Assembly (NCBI RefSeq): GCF_900104475.1
Contig: NZ_FNJR01000018.1
Location: 1 to 64,000 of the forward strand
Direction: 5' to 3'
Length of the DNA: 64,000 nt
Origin: Actinopolyspora xinjiangensis
GTDB taxonomy: Bacteria; Actinomycetota; Actinomycetes; Mycobacteriales; Pseudonocardiaceae
Shown: positions 8,253 through 16,059 of the stretch, piece after piece
Numbering within the stretch: the first letter of the stretch is position 1
Layout: each line of letters opens with the position of its first letter
Translations under genes and position numbers: made by a program
Notes under the pieces: generated by a model
Seen by the model: only the letters and a program-made list of their open reading frames with translations
What the model was told of the DNA's origin: nothing
The model's database searches: none

Positions 8253-9527
8253 ATGGATGGTAGTCACTCTGTGAACACTCAGAAGTATGATGATTCGTCG
8301 GTCGACGTCGCGGTGGTGGGGGGAAGTCTCGCCGGCTGCGCCATTGCGATTCACCTCAGCAAAATGGGGTATAGAGTCGCGGTCTTCGAGAAGAAGGTCA
8401 TGGCCGAGCAGTCTTACAAAAAGCTGTGCACTCACTTCGTGCAGCCCCATACGGTGCCGCTCTTGGCTGGACTGGGACTGGACCACCTTTGTGAGCCCGC
8501 CTGGTCGGTGGCCACCAAGGCAGTTTTCATCACGCCAGGAGGCGTGGTCGAGACGCCGGGCAGTGACTACGACCCCGAACAGCCGGGTTCTTATGCGCTC
8601 AATCTGGAACGGCGGATTCTGGACCCTGCCATACGCGCCGCCGCCCAGCGGCAGGGCGTCGAGTATATCGAGGGCACCAGTGTGGAGAGCCTCGAGGAAG
8701 ACGATTCGGGCTGGACTCTCGACACCCGCAGCCGGAACGGATCCCAACTTTACCGTGCCCGGATGGTGGTGGGTGCGGATGGACACCGGTCACGGTTGGC
8801 CCGGTTGCTGGGAAATCCAACCGAAAGCCGTCCGAATGAGCGAGCGGCTCTCTTTGGGTATTTCACGGGTATCGAGGCTCCTGAGGGGAACCGATCGATA
8901 TTTGTCATGAATGACAGGGACCTGGCCTGCACGTATCCGCTCATCGACGGCAGAACAGAGCTCGTCCTTTTCGCTGAGAAATCCCGGGTCGAATCCTGGC
9001 ATGGCCCGGAAGGTCGGCTCCAGGAGTTCCTGAAGTACTTCGACGGCCTGGACCAGGCGCCGTCAGTGGCCAACGCGGTCCCGGAGTCACCTCTGTTGGG
9101 GTACAGCGATTACCCGAGCCAGCTTCGCCAGCCGGTGCTGGGGTCCGTCCCATTCGTCGGTGATGCTGCTCTGTCCCTGGACCCCATGAGCGGTGTCGGG
9201 TGTGGATTTGCGTTGCTTTCTGCGGATCTGCTGGCTCGCTCGCTGGCCGACCGATCTCTGGGCGGGGCCAGTTTCCGCGAGGCAATGGATGACTATCGTC
9301 AGCGGTTCGAATCCACTGTCCTACCGCATGTCGAGGGAATCTGTGGAGACTCCCTCGTCGATAAGGATCAGGCGTCCCGTAAACGAATGTTCGAGACTAT
9401 CTGTGAAAGTCAAGAACTGAGTCAGAAGTACCTGGCTCTGACTGGCCGTATGGTACTTCCCGAAGAATTTCAGCGGGCTTTTATGCGTGGTCTTATGACT
9501 CGAGGTGTGGGTGCCGTGCGGAAATAG
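8253..9527 (+). CDS. FAD-dependent oxidoreductase, group A (PHBH-like) flavoprotein
   Basis: The protein has 424 residues. The N-terminal FAD-binding motif is VVGGSLAGCAIAIHL (about residues 20-34), the DG motif is GADGHRSRLA (about 172-181) and the GD motif is GDAALSLDPMSGVGC (about 303-317). This is the fold of flavin monooxygenases, halogenases and geranylgeranyl reductases; the Trp-containing halogenase motif is not evident. It directly follows the carrier gene, so oxidation of a carrier-bound substrate is plausible. In azaserine biosynthesis a carrier-bound hydrazinoacetyl group is oxidised to a hydrazone (recalled, not checked), which offers a model. The ribosome binding site before 8253 is weak; GTG at 8271 is an alternative start. 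Confidence 0.88.
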   Translation: MDGSHSVNTQKYDDSSVDVAVVGGSLAGCAIAIHLSKMGYRVAVFEKKVMAEQSYKKLCTHFVQPHTVPLLAGLGLDHLCEPAWSVATKAVFITPGGVVETPGSDYDPEQPGSYALNLERRILDPAIRAAAQRQGVEYIEGTSVESLEEDDSGWTLDTRSRNGSQLYRARMVVGADGHRSRLARLLGNPTESRPNERAALFGYFTGIEAPEGNRSIFVMNDRDLACTYPLIDGRTELVLFAEKSRVESWHGPEGRLQEFLKYFDGLDQAPSVANAVPESPLLGYSDYPSQLRQPVLGSVPFVGDAALSLDPMSGVGCGFALLSADLLARSLADRSLGGASFREAMDDYRQRFESTVLPHVEGICGDSLVDKDQASRKRMFETICESQELSQKYLALTGRMVLPEEFQRAFMRGLMTRGVGAVRK

Positions 9528-9598
9528 GTACGATCTGTCCGAGGAAAAACAGGGGAAGTCTGGGCGGCCAAATCAACGAAACAGGGAAGAAAATACCT

Positions 9599-10138
9599 AT
9601 GTCACGCGTCGCGTTCACAACTTTCGCGATATTGAAGAAACCGTACGGGAACCCTGAGGTTCAGGAGTTTGACGATCTTACACCGCCCACGTTCGAGGAG
9701 GCGGAGCGAAGCCCGGGATTCATTGCTCGGGCGAAAGAGATACCTGGTCAGGAGCACCTGACCAACTTCGAGCGAGACTGGGGGGACTGGGGGAAGTTCG
9801 ACGTCCCACGCTTCTACACGGGTGGTCGAACCAACGAGACCGACAGCCGGGCCTCTACCCTGTCACTGTGGGTCGACCTGGACTCCGTTGTTTCTTTTGT
9901 CTATAGTGGACTACATCGGTCGACTCTGAGGAGGCGGCACGAGTGGTTCCTGAAACCCGAGTGGCCGACTTACGCGGCTTGGTGGGTCTCCGACGACACT
10001 ATCCCCACTTGGTCGGACGCCTGCAGACGACTGGAGTATCTGCATGACCACGGCCCGACTCCATTTGCGTTCTCGTTTCGTAAACCCTTCGCTGCTGACG
10101 GCACTCCGACTCGGCTGCGCGGGAAGTCCGAGAATTGA
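9599..10138 (+). CDS. DUF3291-like protein
   Basis: The protein has 179 residues. It shows hallmarks I associate with DUF3291: an LSLWVDLDSVVSFVYSG segment, then HRSTLRRRHEWF, then a Trp-rich WPTYAAWWV and a C-terminal RRLEYLHDHGPTPFAFSF. Some members occur in natural-product clusters; the reaction is not known to me. AGGGAAGA precedes the ATG by about eight bases. It lies between the FAD enzyme and the hydrazine cassette on the same strand, so it probably belongs to the pathway. An alternative is a ligand-binding or scavenging protein of the dimeric alpha/beta-barrel type. Confidence 0.75.
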   Translation: MSRVAFTTFAILKKPYGNPEVQEFDDLTPPTFEEAERSPGFIARAKEIPGQEHLTNFERDWGDWGKFDVPRFYTGGRTNETDSRASTLSLWVDLDSVVSFVYSGLHRSTLRRRHEWFLKPEWPTYAAWWVSDDTIPTWSDACRRLEYLHDHGPTPFAFSFRKPFAADGTPTRLRGKSEN

Positions 10139-10196
10139 GTGATCGATGACTGACGACAGGTCATCTCGTCCATTTCACACTATCTAGGGGATCGCT

Positions 10197-12170
10197 TTGA
10201 TCACGCGTGCCTTTGACCGGTCGGCGATGAACTGGTCATACGATATGTACCTGCAGTCCATGCTTTCTGCGGCTGACATCGAGGGGCTTCCGTTCGGTTC
10301 CGTCTTTGGCAGCGTTCCGGCGCACACCGTCTCGAAGAGACACGCCCACCAGGACGGTGAGATGTTCATCGTCCTGGCCGGTAGAGCCGTCGTTGTGCTC
10401 GAAGACGACGAACGCGAGCTAGGACCGGGCGAGGTCGTCCACCTGTCGCCCTTCGGCTTCCATGAGATCCGCAACGAATCCGACGATTCGTTCGACATCG
10501 TTTCTATCTATTGGGAGCACATTCCCAGCGCAGTCGCCGCGCTCGACCAAGCTCCCCCGCGCAACCAACTGGCTGAGCGAACACTGGTGTTCTGCCCTCC
10601 GCCGACGCCCAATGGTGGGCTGCACTTGGGTCACCTTGCGGGCCCGTACGTCAGGGCCGATATGTTGGTGCGTGCGCTACGCAGCATGGGCCGAGACGCC
10701 CGCTTTGTCACCGGTACCGACGACCACCAGTCTCATATTGCCGCTGCCGCTCGACTGCGCAGTACGAACGCGGCTGAGTTGGCAACGGCCGAAGGTGACG
10801 CCATCGTGACGACCCTGCGCGCGGCCAGCGTCGGTTGCGACCTGCTTACCCGTCCGGTCGGCGATCCGGAGCACACCGACCGTATTCGTGAACTGTTCGC
10901 CCGCGTGGCCTCTTCACCCGCGGTGAAGGAAGAGGAGCGCGAGACGGCTTATTGCCCGACGTGTGACCTGTCGCTGCACCAAGCCTTCGCCCACGGGTAC
11001 TGCCCGCATTGCAGCGAGTCCAGTGATGGCGAGATCTGTGAGTCCTGCGGCCGCCCCAATGAGGCGCGGGAGCTCGATGACTTGCGGTGTCGGATCTGCG
11101 GGACCTCGGCGGAGACCCGTTCGGAGCGGGCGCTGTGGCTGGATCTCAATGCCTATGCGGAGCAGCTTCGGAATTACCTGCAGGACTCCTACACCTCACC
11201 CGATTTGCAGACCCTGGTCGAGCGGCTGTTGGATGAGGGGCTACCATCGTACAGGCTCGCCCGATCCACCGACTGGGGCGTTTCCCTGGGGGAGGGCCAG
11301 AGTGTCGACGCGTGGGTGGACCTCGCGCTCACTTTCCTGAACGCCGCCCACAACGAGTCCGAGCACAATGGACCCGCGAAGATCACGCTCTTTCTCGGCT
11401 GGGACAACAGCTTCTATTATGCGGTTCTTCTCCCGGTCTTGGCCTTCGCCGTAGGACTCGCCGAGCAGTTGCCGGCCGCGTTCGTCACCAACCAGTTCCT
11501 GCACTTGGACGATGAGAAGTTCTCCACCAGCCGGGGCCACGTGGTCTGGGCCGACGGGGTTCTCGACGCGGTAGGGGCTGATGTTGTACGCCTGGCCCTG
11601 CTGCGCAACGCCCCGGAGGGGCGAGTCACTCGAATCACTCAGGAGCGTGCCGACCAGCTCACGGAGGATCCGCTCTATCGGAATTCGCGGGAGTGGCTGA
11701 GCGGCTTCTCGGAGCTGACCGAACGAACCGATGGCTTGGTGCCCGGTACCGGTGCCTGGACAGACGCACACCGTGAGTTCTACCGGTACCTCAACATGGC
11801 CACTCGTCAGTTCGACGGTCTGCTGTTGCCGGAGTCGTTCAGTGCACGCGGCTACATCGACTTGCTGGAATGTTTTGTGACCCGCTGCACCGAGTTCCGA
11901 GCTACTGAGGAAGTGATGCGCAAGGTTCCGTCACTGGCGGAGGAGACGCGAACAAGTCTGGCGCTGGAGTATCTGGCTGCCAAGGTTTTCGCTGCACTGG
12001 CCTGGCCGGTCACGCCTGAGCTGTCCCAGCGGGTCTGGGACTGGTTGGGTCTTCCGGCACAGCCAGTTCGCGAGGCCGACTGGGCCTTCCTGCCTTCGGG
12101 GACCCAGTGTATGTCGCCCGCACCCAGCTTCGCGCCAGTGGCTGTCGGCGATGAGAGCGGGCGGTCGTGA
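10197..12170 (+). CDS. Cupin/methionyl-tRNA-synthetase-like hydrazine synthetase (Spb40 type)
   Basis: This is a 657-residue fusion. Residues 1-115 form a cupin with metal ligands visible as H49, H51, E55 and H89 (KRHAHQDGEMF and PFGFHEI). Residues about 128-650 form a class I MetRS-like domain with HLGH at 143-146, GTDDHQ, a KFSTS signature at 441-445 and a zinc region with four CxxC knuckles (253/256, 269/272, 281/284, 298/301). The same architecture in Spb40 (s56-p1) and Tri28 (triacsin) joins N6-hydroxylysine to glycine through an N-N bond. The TTG start has an AGGGG ribosome binding site; an ATG at 10227 is an alternative. Its stop overlaps the next gene, as expected for a coupled pathway. 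It is not a housekeeping MetRS, because the cupin replaces the anticodon-reading role. Confidence 0.93.
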   Translation: MITRAFDRSAMNWSYDMYLQSMLSAADIEGLPFGSVFGSVPAHTVSKRHAHQDGEMFIVLAGRAVVVLEDDERELGPGEVVHLSPFGFHEIRNESDDSFDIVSIYWEHIPSAVAALDQAPPRNQLAERTLVFCPPPTPNGGLHLGHLAGPYVRADMLVRALRSMGRDARFVTGTDDHQSHIAAAARLRSTNAAELATAEGDAIVTTLRAASVGCDLLTRPVGDPEHTDRIRELFARVASSPAVKEEERETAYCPTCDLSLHQAFAHGYCPHCSESSDGEICESCGRPNEARELDDLRCRICGTSAETRSERALWLDLNAYAEQLRNYLQDSYTSPDLQTLVERLLDEGLPSYRLARSTDWGVSLGEGQSVDAWVDLALTFLNAAHNESEHNGPAKITLFLGWDNSFYYAVLLPVLAFAVGLAEQLPAAFVTNQFLHLDDEKFSTSRGHVVWADGVLDAVGADVVRLALLRNAPEGRVTRITQERADQLTEDPLYRNSREWLSGFSELTERTDGLVPGTGAWTDAHREFYRYLNMATRQFDGLLLPESFSARGYIDLLECFVTRCTEFRATEEVMRKVPSLAEETRTSLALEYLAAKVFAALAWPVTPELSQRVWDWLGLPAQPVREADWAFLPSGTQCMSPAPSFAPVAVGDESGRS

Positions 12171-13291
12171 GCCAGATTGGTACGGGAGCGTCCTGGCGCG
12201 GTGGGGACATACCCACCCGTGTGGACGTGGTGGTGGTGGGCGCCGGCATCACCGGCGCCGCCGTCGCGCACCATCTCGCACACTGGGGTGTGTCTGTCCT
12301 CGTGCTGGAGCAGGCGTCGCAGCCGAGCGCCGGAGCCACCGGCCGCTCCGGCGGTATGGTTCGGGCCTACGATCCCGACCCCGCGATCGCAGAGTTGGCA
12401 CAGTTGAGCCTAGCCGCATATCGGGACGCCGGACGATGGACGTCGGGGCGGGCTCCGCTGCACTCGGTCGGCGCGGTGACCGTGGCCGACCCCGCCGAGG
12501 AAGCTGCCCTGCGAGAAGCCGCCGAACGGATCAACGGTGCGCTTCGCACCTCGGCACACGTGGTGGCGGGGCATGCCGAAATGGCGGGCGCGCGACTGGC
12601 CGGCGGCGTCGCGCTGGTCGAGCCGGCTGCAGGCTGGGTGGCGCCGACGGAGGTCACGGCGGATTGGCTGGAACAAGCGGTCGCCGACGGTGCTGTTATC
12701 GGCTGCGGAATGCGCGTACAGGGGGTGGAGGAACGCGGTGGACGTCCGGAGGTGCTGACGGACAGGGGTGTCGTCCAAGCCGGAGCCGTCGTTTCGGCGG
12801 TGGGGCCCTGGGCAGCGCATCCGGTGCCCGGCTTGCGCCCAGCTTCGCCAGTGCGGTCGCGGTCGATCCAGGTGAGCATCGTCGAGCGTCGCCCGCCTGC
12901 ATCGCCCCACTCGACATTCGTCGACCTGCGCACCGGTCTATACGCCAAACCTGTTGGGCTGGACCGGACGCTTATCGGCATGCCACACCTCGTCTGGGAC
13001 GCTCCGTTCGACTCGCAACCGGACCCCGCGCACGCGCAGGCCACCGTTTCCGCGCTCACCGCTCATTTCCCATGGCTCGCGACGGCTCCGTACGTCAGTA
13101 CGGTCCGCGCCGCGGACGCCTACGGCACACCGAAGGAAGTAGAACCGGTGTCCGGTCTGCTGGAGGCCACTGACGTGCCGCACGTGTGGTCCGTCCGGAG
13201 TTGGAACGGTGGGGGTGTCAAGACGGCGCCGGCGGCGGGCCACCGCATCGCCGCCGCGGTCGTGGCTGACGTCTGTTCCGATATCCGCTGA
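12167..13291 (+). CDS. FAD-dependent D-amino-acid-oxidase-type oxidoreductase (Spb39 type)
   Basis: The protein has 374 residues. The N-terminal Rossmann motif VVVVGAGITGAAVAHHL (about residues 20-36), a GRSGGMVR loop and the C-terminal WNGGGVKTAPAAGHRIA are typical of the DAO/GlyOx family. In the s56-p1 pathway the homologue oxidatively cleaves the lysine-glycine hydrazine, giving hydrazinoacetic acid and 2-aminoadipate 6-semialdehyde. The GTG start overlaps the TGA of the synthetase gene, so the two are made together. Assignment rests on the family and the neighbouring cupin-MetRS gene; sequence alone would allow other amine or amino-acid substrates. Confidence 0.9.
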   Translation: MSQIGTGASWRGGDIPTRVDVVVVGAGITGAAVAHHLAHWGVSVLVLEQASQPSAGATGRSGGMVRAYDPDPAIAELAQLSLAAYRDAGRWTSGRAPLHSVGAVTVADPAEEAALREAAERINGALRTSAHVVAGHAEMAGARLAGGVALVEPAAGWVAPTEVTADWLEQAVADGAVIGCGMRVQGVEERGGRPEVLTDRGVVQAGAVVSAVGPWAAHPVPGLRPASPVRSRSIQVSIVERRPPASPHSTFVDLRTGLYAKPVGLDRTLIGMPHLVWDAPFDSQPDPAHAQATVSALTAHFPWLATAPYVSTVRAADAYGTPKEVEPVSGLLEATDVPHVWSVRSWNGGGVKTAPAAGHRIAAAVVADVCSDIR

Positions 13292-13451
13292 CAGTCGTCG
13301 ACCCGGCAACGGAAGGCCGTGGTCTTCCCACTTGTCTGGAAAGACCGTACTCAACAACCGAACGTACGACGTTTTCTGCACGAGGCCGCAGATCCTAGGC
13401 GCCTTCAACTGGATTCGACTATTCATGCTCGCCTTCCATCTAGGGAGAACT
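13292..13451 (+). promoter_or_regulatory. Gap inside the hydrazine cassette with an imperfect inverted repeat
   Basis: This 160-base gap breaks an otherwise tightly packed operon. It contains GTCTTCC at 13321-13327 facing GGAAAGAC at about 13337-13344, an imperfect hairpin that could attenuate transcription or mark an internal promoter region for the lysine hydroxylase gene. No gene is seen on either strand. Confidence 0.35.
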
Positions 13452-14753
13452 ATGACCCGCTGCCACGACGTTCTGGGTATTGGATTTGGTCCGGCCAATC
13501 TGGCTCTGGCAATCGCCCTCGAGGAAGAGGGATACGATCTCGACGTGCGCTTCCTGGAAGCCAGGCCGGGACCCTCCTGGCAGAGTGCGATGATGCTCGA
13601 TGGGTCGGACATTCAGAACCATCCTGTGCGCGACCTGGTGTCGCTGCGCAATCCGCGCAGTCGTTACAGCTTCATCAATTACCTCTTTGAAAACGGATGG
13701 TTGATCGAGCACCTTAATGTCCCGATGGAGTTCCCATTACGAAAGGAGTACGCACAGTACGTCACTTGGGCGGCCGATCATTTCAGTCGACTGGTGGACT
13801 ACGGCGTGGAAGTTATCGGCATAGCTCTAGACCGAGATACTGATGGCAGGCCACAATACACTGTCACCACCTCAACTGGCGAAACTCTCTTGGCCCGCTC
13901 TCTCGTGATGGGCACCGGGCGTACCCCCTTCATCCCGGAGCCGTTCAACGCGGTGGACTCGCCCCGCGTCTTTCATCTGACACGGTATCTGCCGGCCCTT
14001 CAACAGCTGGAGGAATCGGGCGTGGTCCGACAGGACGAACGGTCACCGCGTGCGGTGACGGTCATCGGAGGTAGTCAGAGCGCGGTCGAGCTCACACTCG
14101 ACCTCGCGCGGCGCTTCCCTCGAGCCAAGGTGAACACTCTGGTGCGGTCGCTGACACTCCGTGAGAAGGATGCCAGTCCATTCAGCGAGGAAGGGTACTT
14201 TCCTGGATTCACCGACTACTATTATCACGCTCCCCGTGAGCGAAAAGAAGTCATCGATTCGTTCACACGGCTGACGAATTATTCGTCAGCCGACGGCGAT
14301 GTACTTCGTGAACTGTACCGGCTCATCTACGAACAGCGTTTGGACGGTGACCAAAGAGTGTTCGTCAGGGGCAGTCGTCAGGTCCGCGGCCTCGATGTCC
14401 GTGAAACCGGTGTTCGGCTCAGTGTCGAGGAGCTGAATACCGGGGAGTTCGAGGAGTATGAGTCCGACTTCGTCGTCCTGGCTACAGGATTCCGCGATCT
14501 CGGGCCAGCCGCTCATCAGGAGCATGTCCCCGCCCTCATGCGCGAAATCGCCGATGACTTTGCCTTCGACAGCCATGGCCATTTGGCCGTCGGGCCGGAC
14601 TACGAAGTTCAATCGAAGCATCCTGATACGCCCGCGCTCTTCCTGAACGGTCTGTGCGAATCGAGCCATGGCATTGGCGATGCCGGCTCATTCAGCTTGT
14701 TGTCACTCCGAGCCGGGACCATCGCGGACAGTCTCAGGAAGCGACTTCCGTGA
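13452..14753 (+). CDS. Lysine/ornithine N-monooxygenase family, predicted lysine N6-hydroxylase (Spb38 type)
   Basis: This 433-residue flavin N-hydroxylase belongs to the siderophore/IucD/SidA family. The FAD-binding motif is GIGFGPANLALA at the N-terminus, the NADPH motif is VIGGSQSAVE in the middle, and the C-terminal ATGF plus HGIGDAGSFSLLSLR blocks are family signatures. The start at 13452 follows AGGGAG. Next to a cupin-MetRS and a DAO enzyme it is expected to make N6-hydroxylysine, the first substrate of hydrazine formation. No siderophore synthetase or receptor lies nearby, which argues against a siderophore role. The stop overlaps the ATG of the permease gene. Confidence 0.92.
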   Translation: MTRCHDVLGIGFGPANLALAIALEEEGYDLDVRFLEARPGPSWQSAMMLDGSDIQNHPVRDLVSLRNPRSRYSFINYLFENGWLIEHLNVPMEFPLRKEYAQYVTWAADHFSRLVDYGVEVIGIALDRDTDGRPQYTVTTSTGETLLARSLVMGTGRTPFIPEPFNAVDSPRVFHLTRYLPALQQLEESGVVRQDERSPRAVTVIGGSQSAVELTLDLARRFPRAKVNTLVRSLTLREKDASPFSEEGYFPGFTDYYYHAPRERKEVIDSFTRLTNYSSADGDVLRELYRLIYEQRLDGDQRVFVRGSRQVRGLDVRETGVRLSVEELNTGEFEEYESDFVVLATGFRDLGPAAHQEHVPALMREIADDFAFDSHGHLAVGPDYEVQSKHPDTPALFLNGLCESSHGIGDAGSFSLLSLRAGTIADSLRKRLP

Positions 14754-15976
14754 TGGATGGAGTGGAAAACTCTGCTTCTGGCCGGATTCTCGCGCCGGGT
14801 GGGCAGGGAACAGATACCGGGGGCCGAACGGCGCGGAAGCCGGAGCTGGAGATCGGTTCCCATGTATCTCGGGCTGTCCTGGGCGCCGGGATGGTGCTCA
14901 TGCCTCCTGTTGTTGAGGCGCTGACGGGTCAGCACAGCATCCTCGTCTGGTCGGCCCACATCCTACTTGGTGGATTGGTTTGCTTCATGCTAGCCGGCCT
15001 GGTTCGTGCGAGGGGTCGATCGAACTCATTGGCGGGTGCCGTTGGGGCCCTGCTGGGTCCGTGGGCGGAGCGGGTGGTGGACGGTGCCTTTACCATCGCC
15101 TTCGCGGCCGGGCAGGCGGCGATAGCCTGGTTCGTCTCCGCTTGCCTGCTCACGGCTTCCACCGGTTCGTTGCCGCGGCCGGGGACAGCGGCTTTGCTGC
15201 TCGCGCTCGGCGTGCTCGCGGTGGCTGTGCTGGCGGCGCTCAGTCCGATCAAGCCATCGGACACGGTGCTCCGAATGCGTCGCTGGGGCACCGGAGTCCT
15301 AGCGCTGGCCTGCGTTATATCGGGCTGGCCTGCTGTACCGGCGATGGGATCACCAACACCCCTGGCGCCATCGGGGCTCTCTCCCGATGCTGCTCAGTGG
15401 TTGGCGCTCGCGGCGTTGTTTTTCGCCGGTGTCGGTTGGGAATCGGTCACCAACGTTGTTCCAGCTGGCGTTACCAATCTGCGGCGCATCACCATAGGTG
15501 TCGCTCTAGGAGTGACCTGCGTGGCTGTCGTCTATCTAGGGTTGGCGTCTCTCTTGCGGCTAAGTGCCGGAGCGGCGGTCGTACCTGAGCAGCTCTCGGC
15601 GCCGCTGAACTGGGGGCTTGCCGGAGTGACGGCTATCGTACTGACCTCCTACTGCTGGACCAACCTTCGCACCGCCGCACGGATCGCGCAGCGGCTGTAC
15701 GGCAGTGGGCGGCGCTCGGCTGAACGAGGGCCTGCCAAGGCAGTCGTGGCGGTCGTCGGTGCCGCTTGCTGTGCGTTCGTCTGGGTGGGGGCTCGCGATG
15801 GCGCCGTCCCCCTGCTGCTGCTTGGGCCAGCCGCTGCCGCGCTGATCGGCTACGGCCTGGCCGCTCTCGCCGCCGTGCGCTGTGGCGGGCCGTTCCTTCG
15901 GTGCTTCGCGGCGGTGATCCTATCGGTGCTTGTGTTCCTGGCGGCCCCCGCCGTGCCGTTTCTGTTCGGTGTCTGA
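14753..15976 (+). CDS. APC-superfamily amino-acid permease/exporter
   Basis: The protein has about 407 residues and eleven to twelve hydrophobic segments. An APC-type start of the membrane domain is visible (SRAVLGAGMVLMPPV, about residues 40-54, with the helix-breaking GAGM). The ATG overlaps the TGA of the hydroxylase gene, so it is coupled to the cassette. Members of this family linked to natural-product clusters often export amino-acid-like products or import precursors; direction cannot be told from sequence. A related but more typical permease occurs in the second cluster at 35285. Confidence 0.85.
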   Translation: MDGVENSASGRILAPGGQGTDTGGRTARKPELEIGSHVSRAVLGAGMVLMPPVVEALTGQHSILVWSAHILLGGLVCFMLAGLVRARGRSNSLAGAVGALLGPWAERVVDGAFTIAFAAGQAAIAWFVSACLLTASTGSLPRPGTAALLLALGVLAVAVLAALSPIKPSDTVLRMRRWGTGVLALACVISGWPAVPAMGSPTPLAPSGLSPDAAQWLALAALFFAGVGWESVTNVVPAGVTNLRRITIGVALGVTCVAVVYLGLASLLRLSAGAAVVPEQLSAPLNWGLAGVTAIVLTSYCWTNLRTAARIAQRLYGSGRRSAERGPAKAVVAVVGAACCAFVWVGARDGAVPLLLLGPAAAALIGYGLAALAAVRCGGPFLRCFAAVILSVLVFLAAPAVPFLFGV

Positions 15977-16059
15977 GTAGTGGAAGCTGTTCCCACACCG
16001 ATGACCTCTGATTGTCCTTACTGATTTACTGTTCCAGCTCATCTCTGAGGAGAATACTC

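Noticed and set aside
10197-12170. Housekeeping methionyl-tRNA synthetase
   Set aside because: The N-terminal cupin domain, lack of an anticodon-binding tail and the neighbouring hydroxylase and oxidase fit the hydrazine-synthetase family instead.
12151-13173. Arg/Gly-rich 340-codon frame overlapping the DAO gene
   Set aside because: It is the out-of-frame shadow of a GC-rich gene, with an Arg-rich composition typical of shifted reading.
13452-14753. Siderophore ornithine/lysine hydroxylase
   Set aside because: No NIS synthetase, hydroxamate NRPS, ferric-siderophore receptor or reductase is nearby, and the partner genes match the hydrazine cassette.
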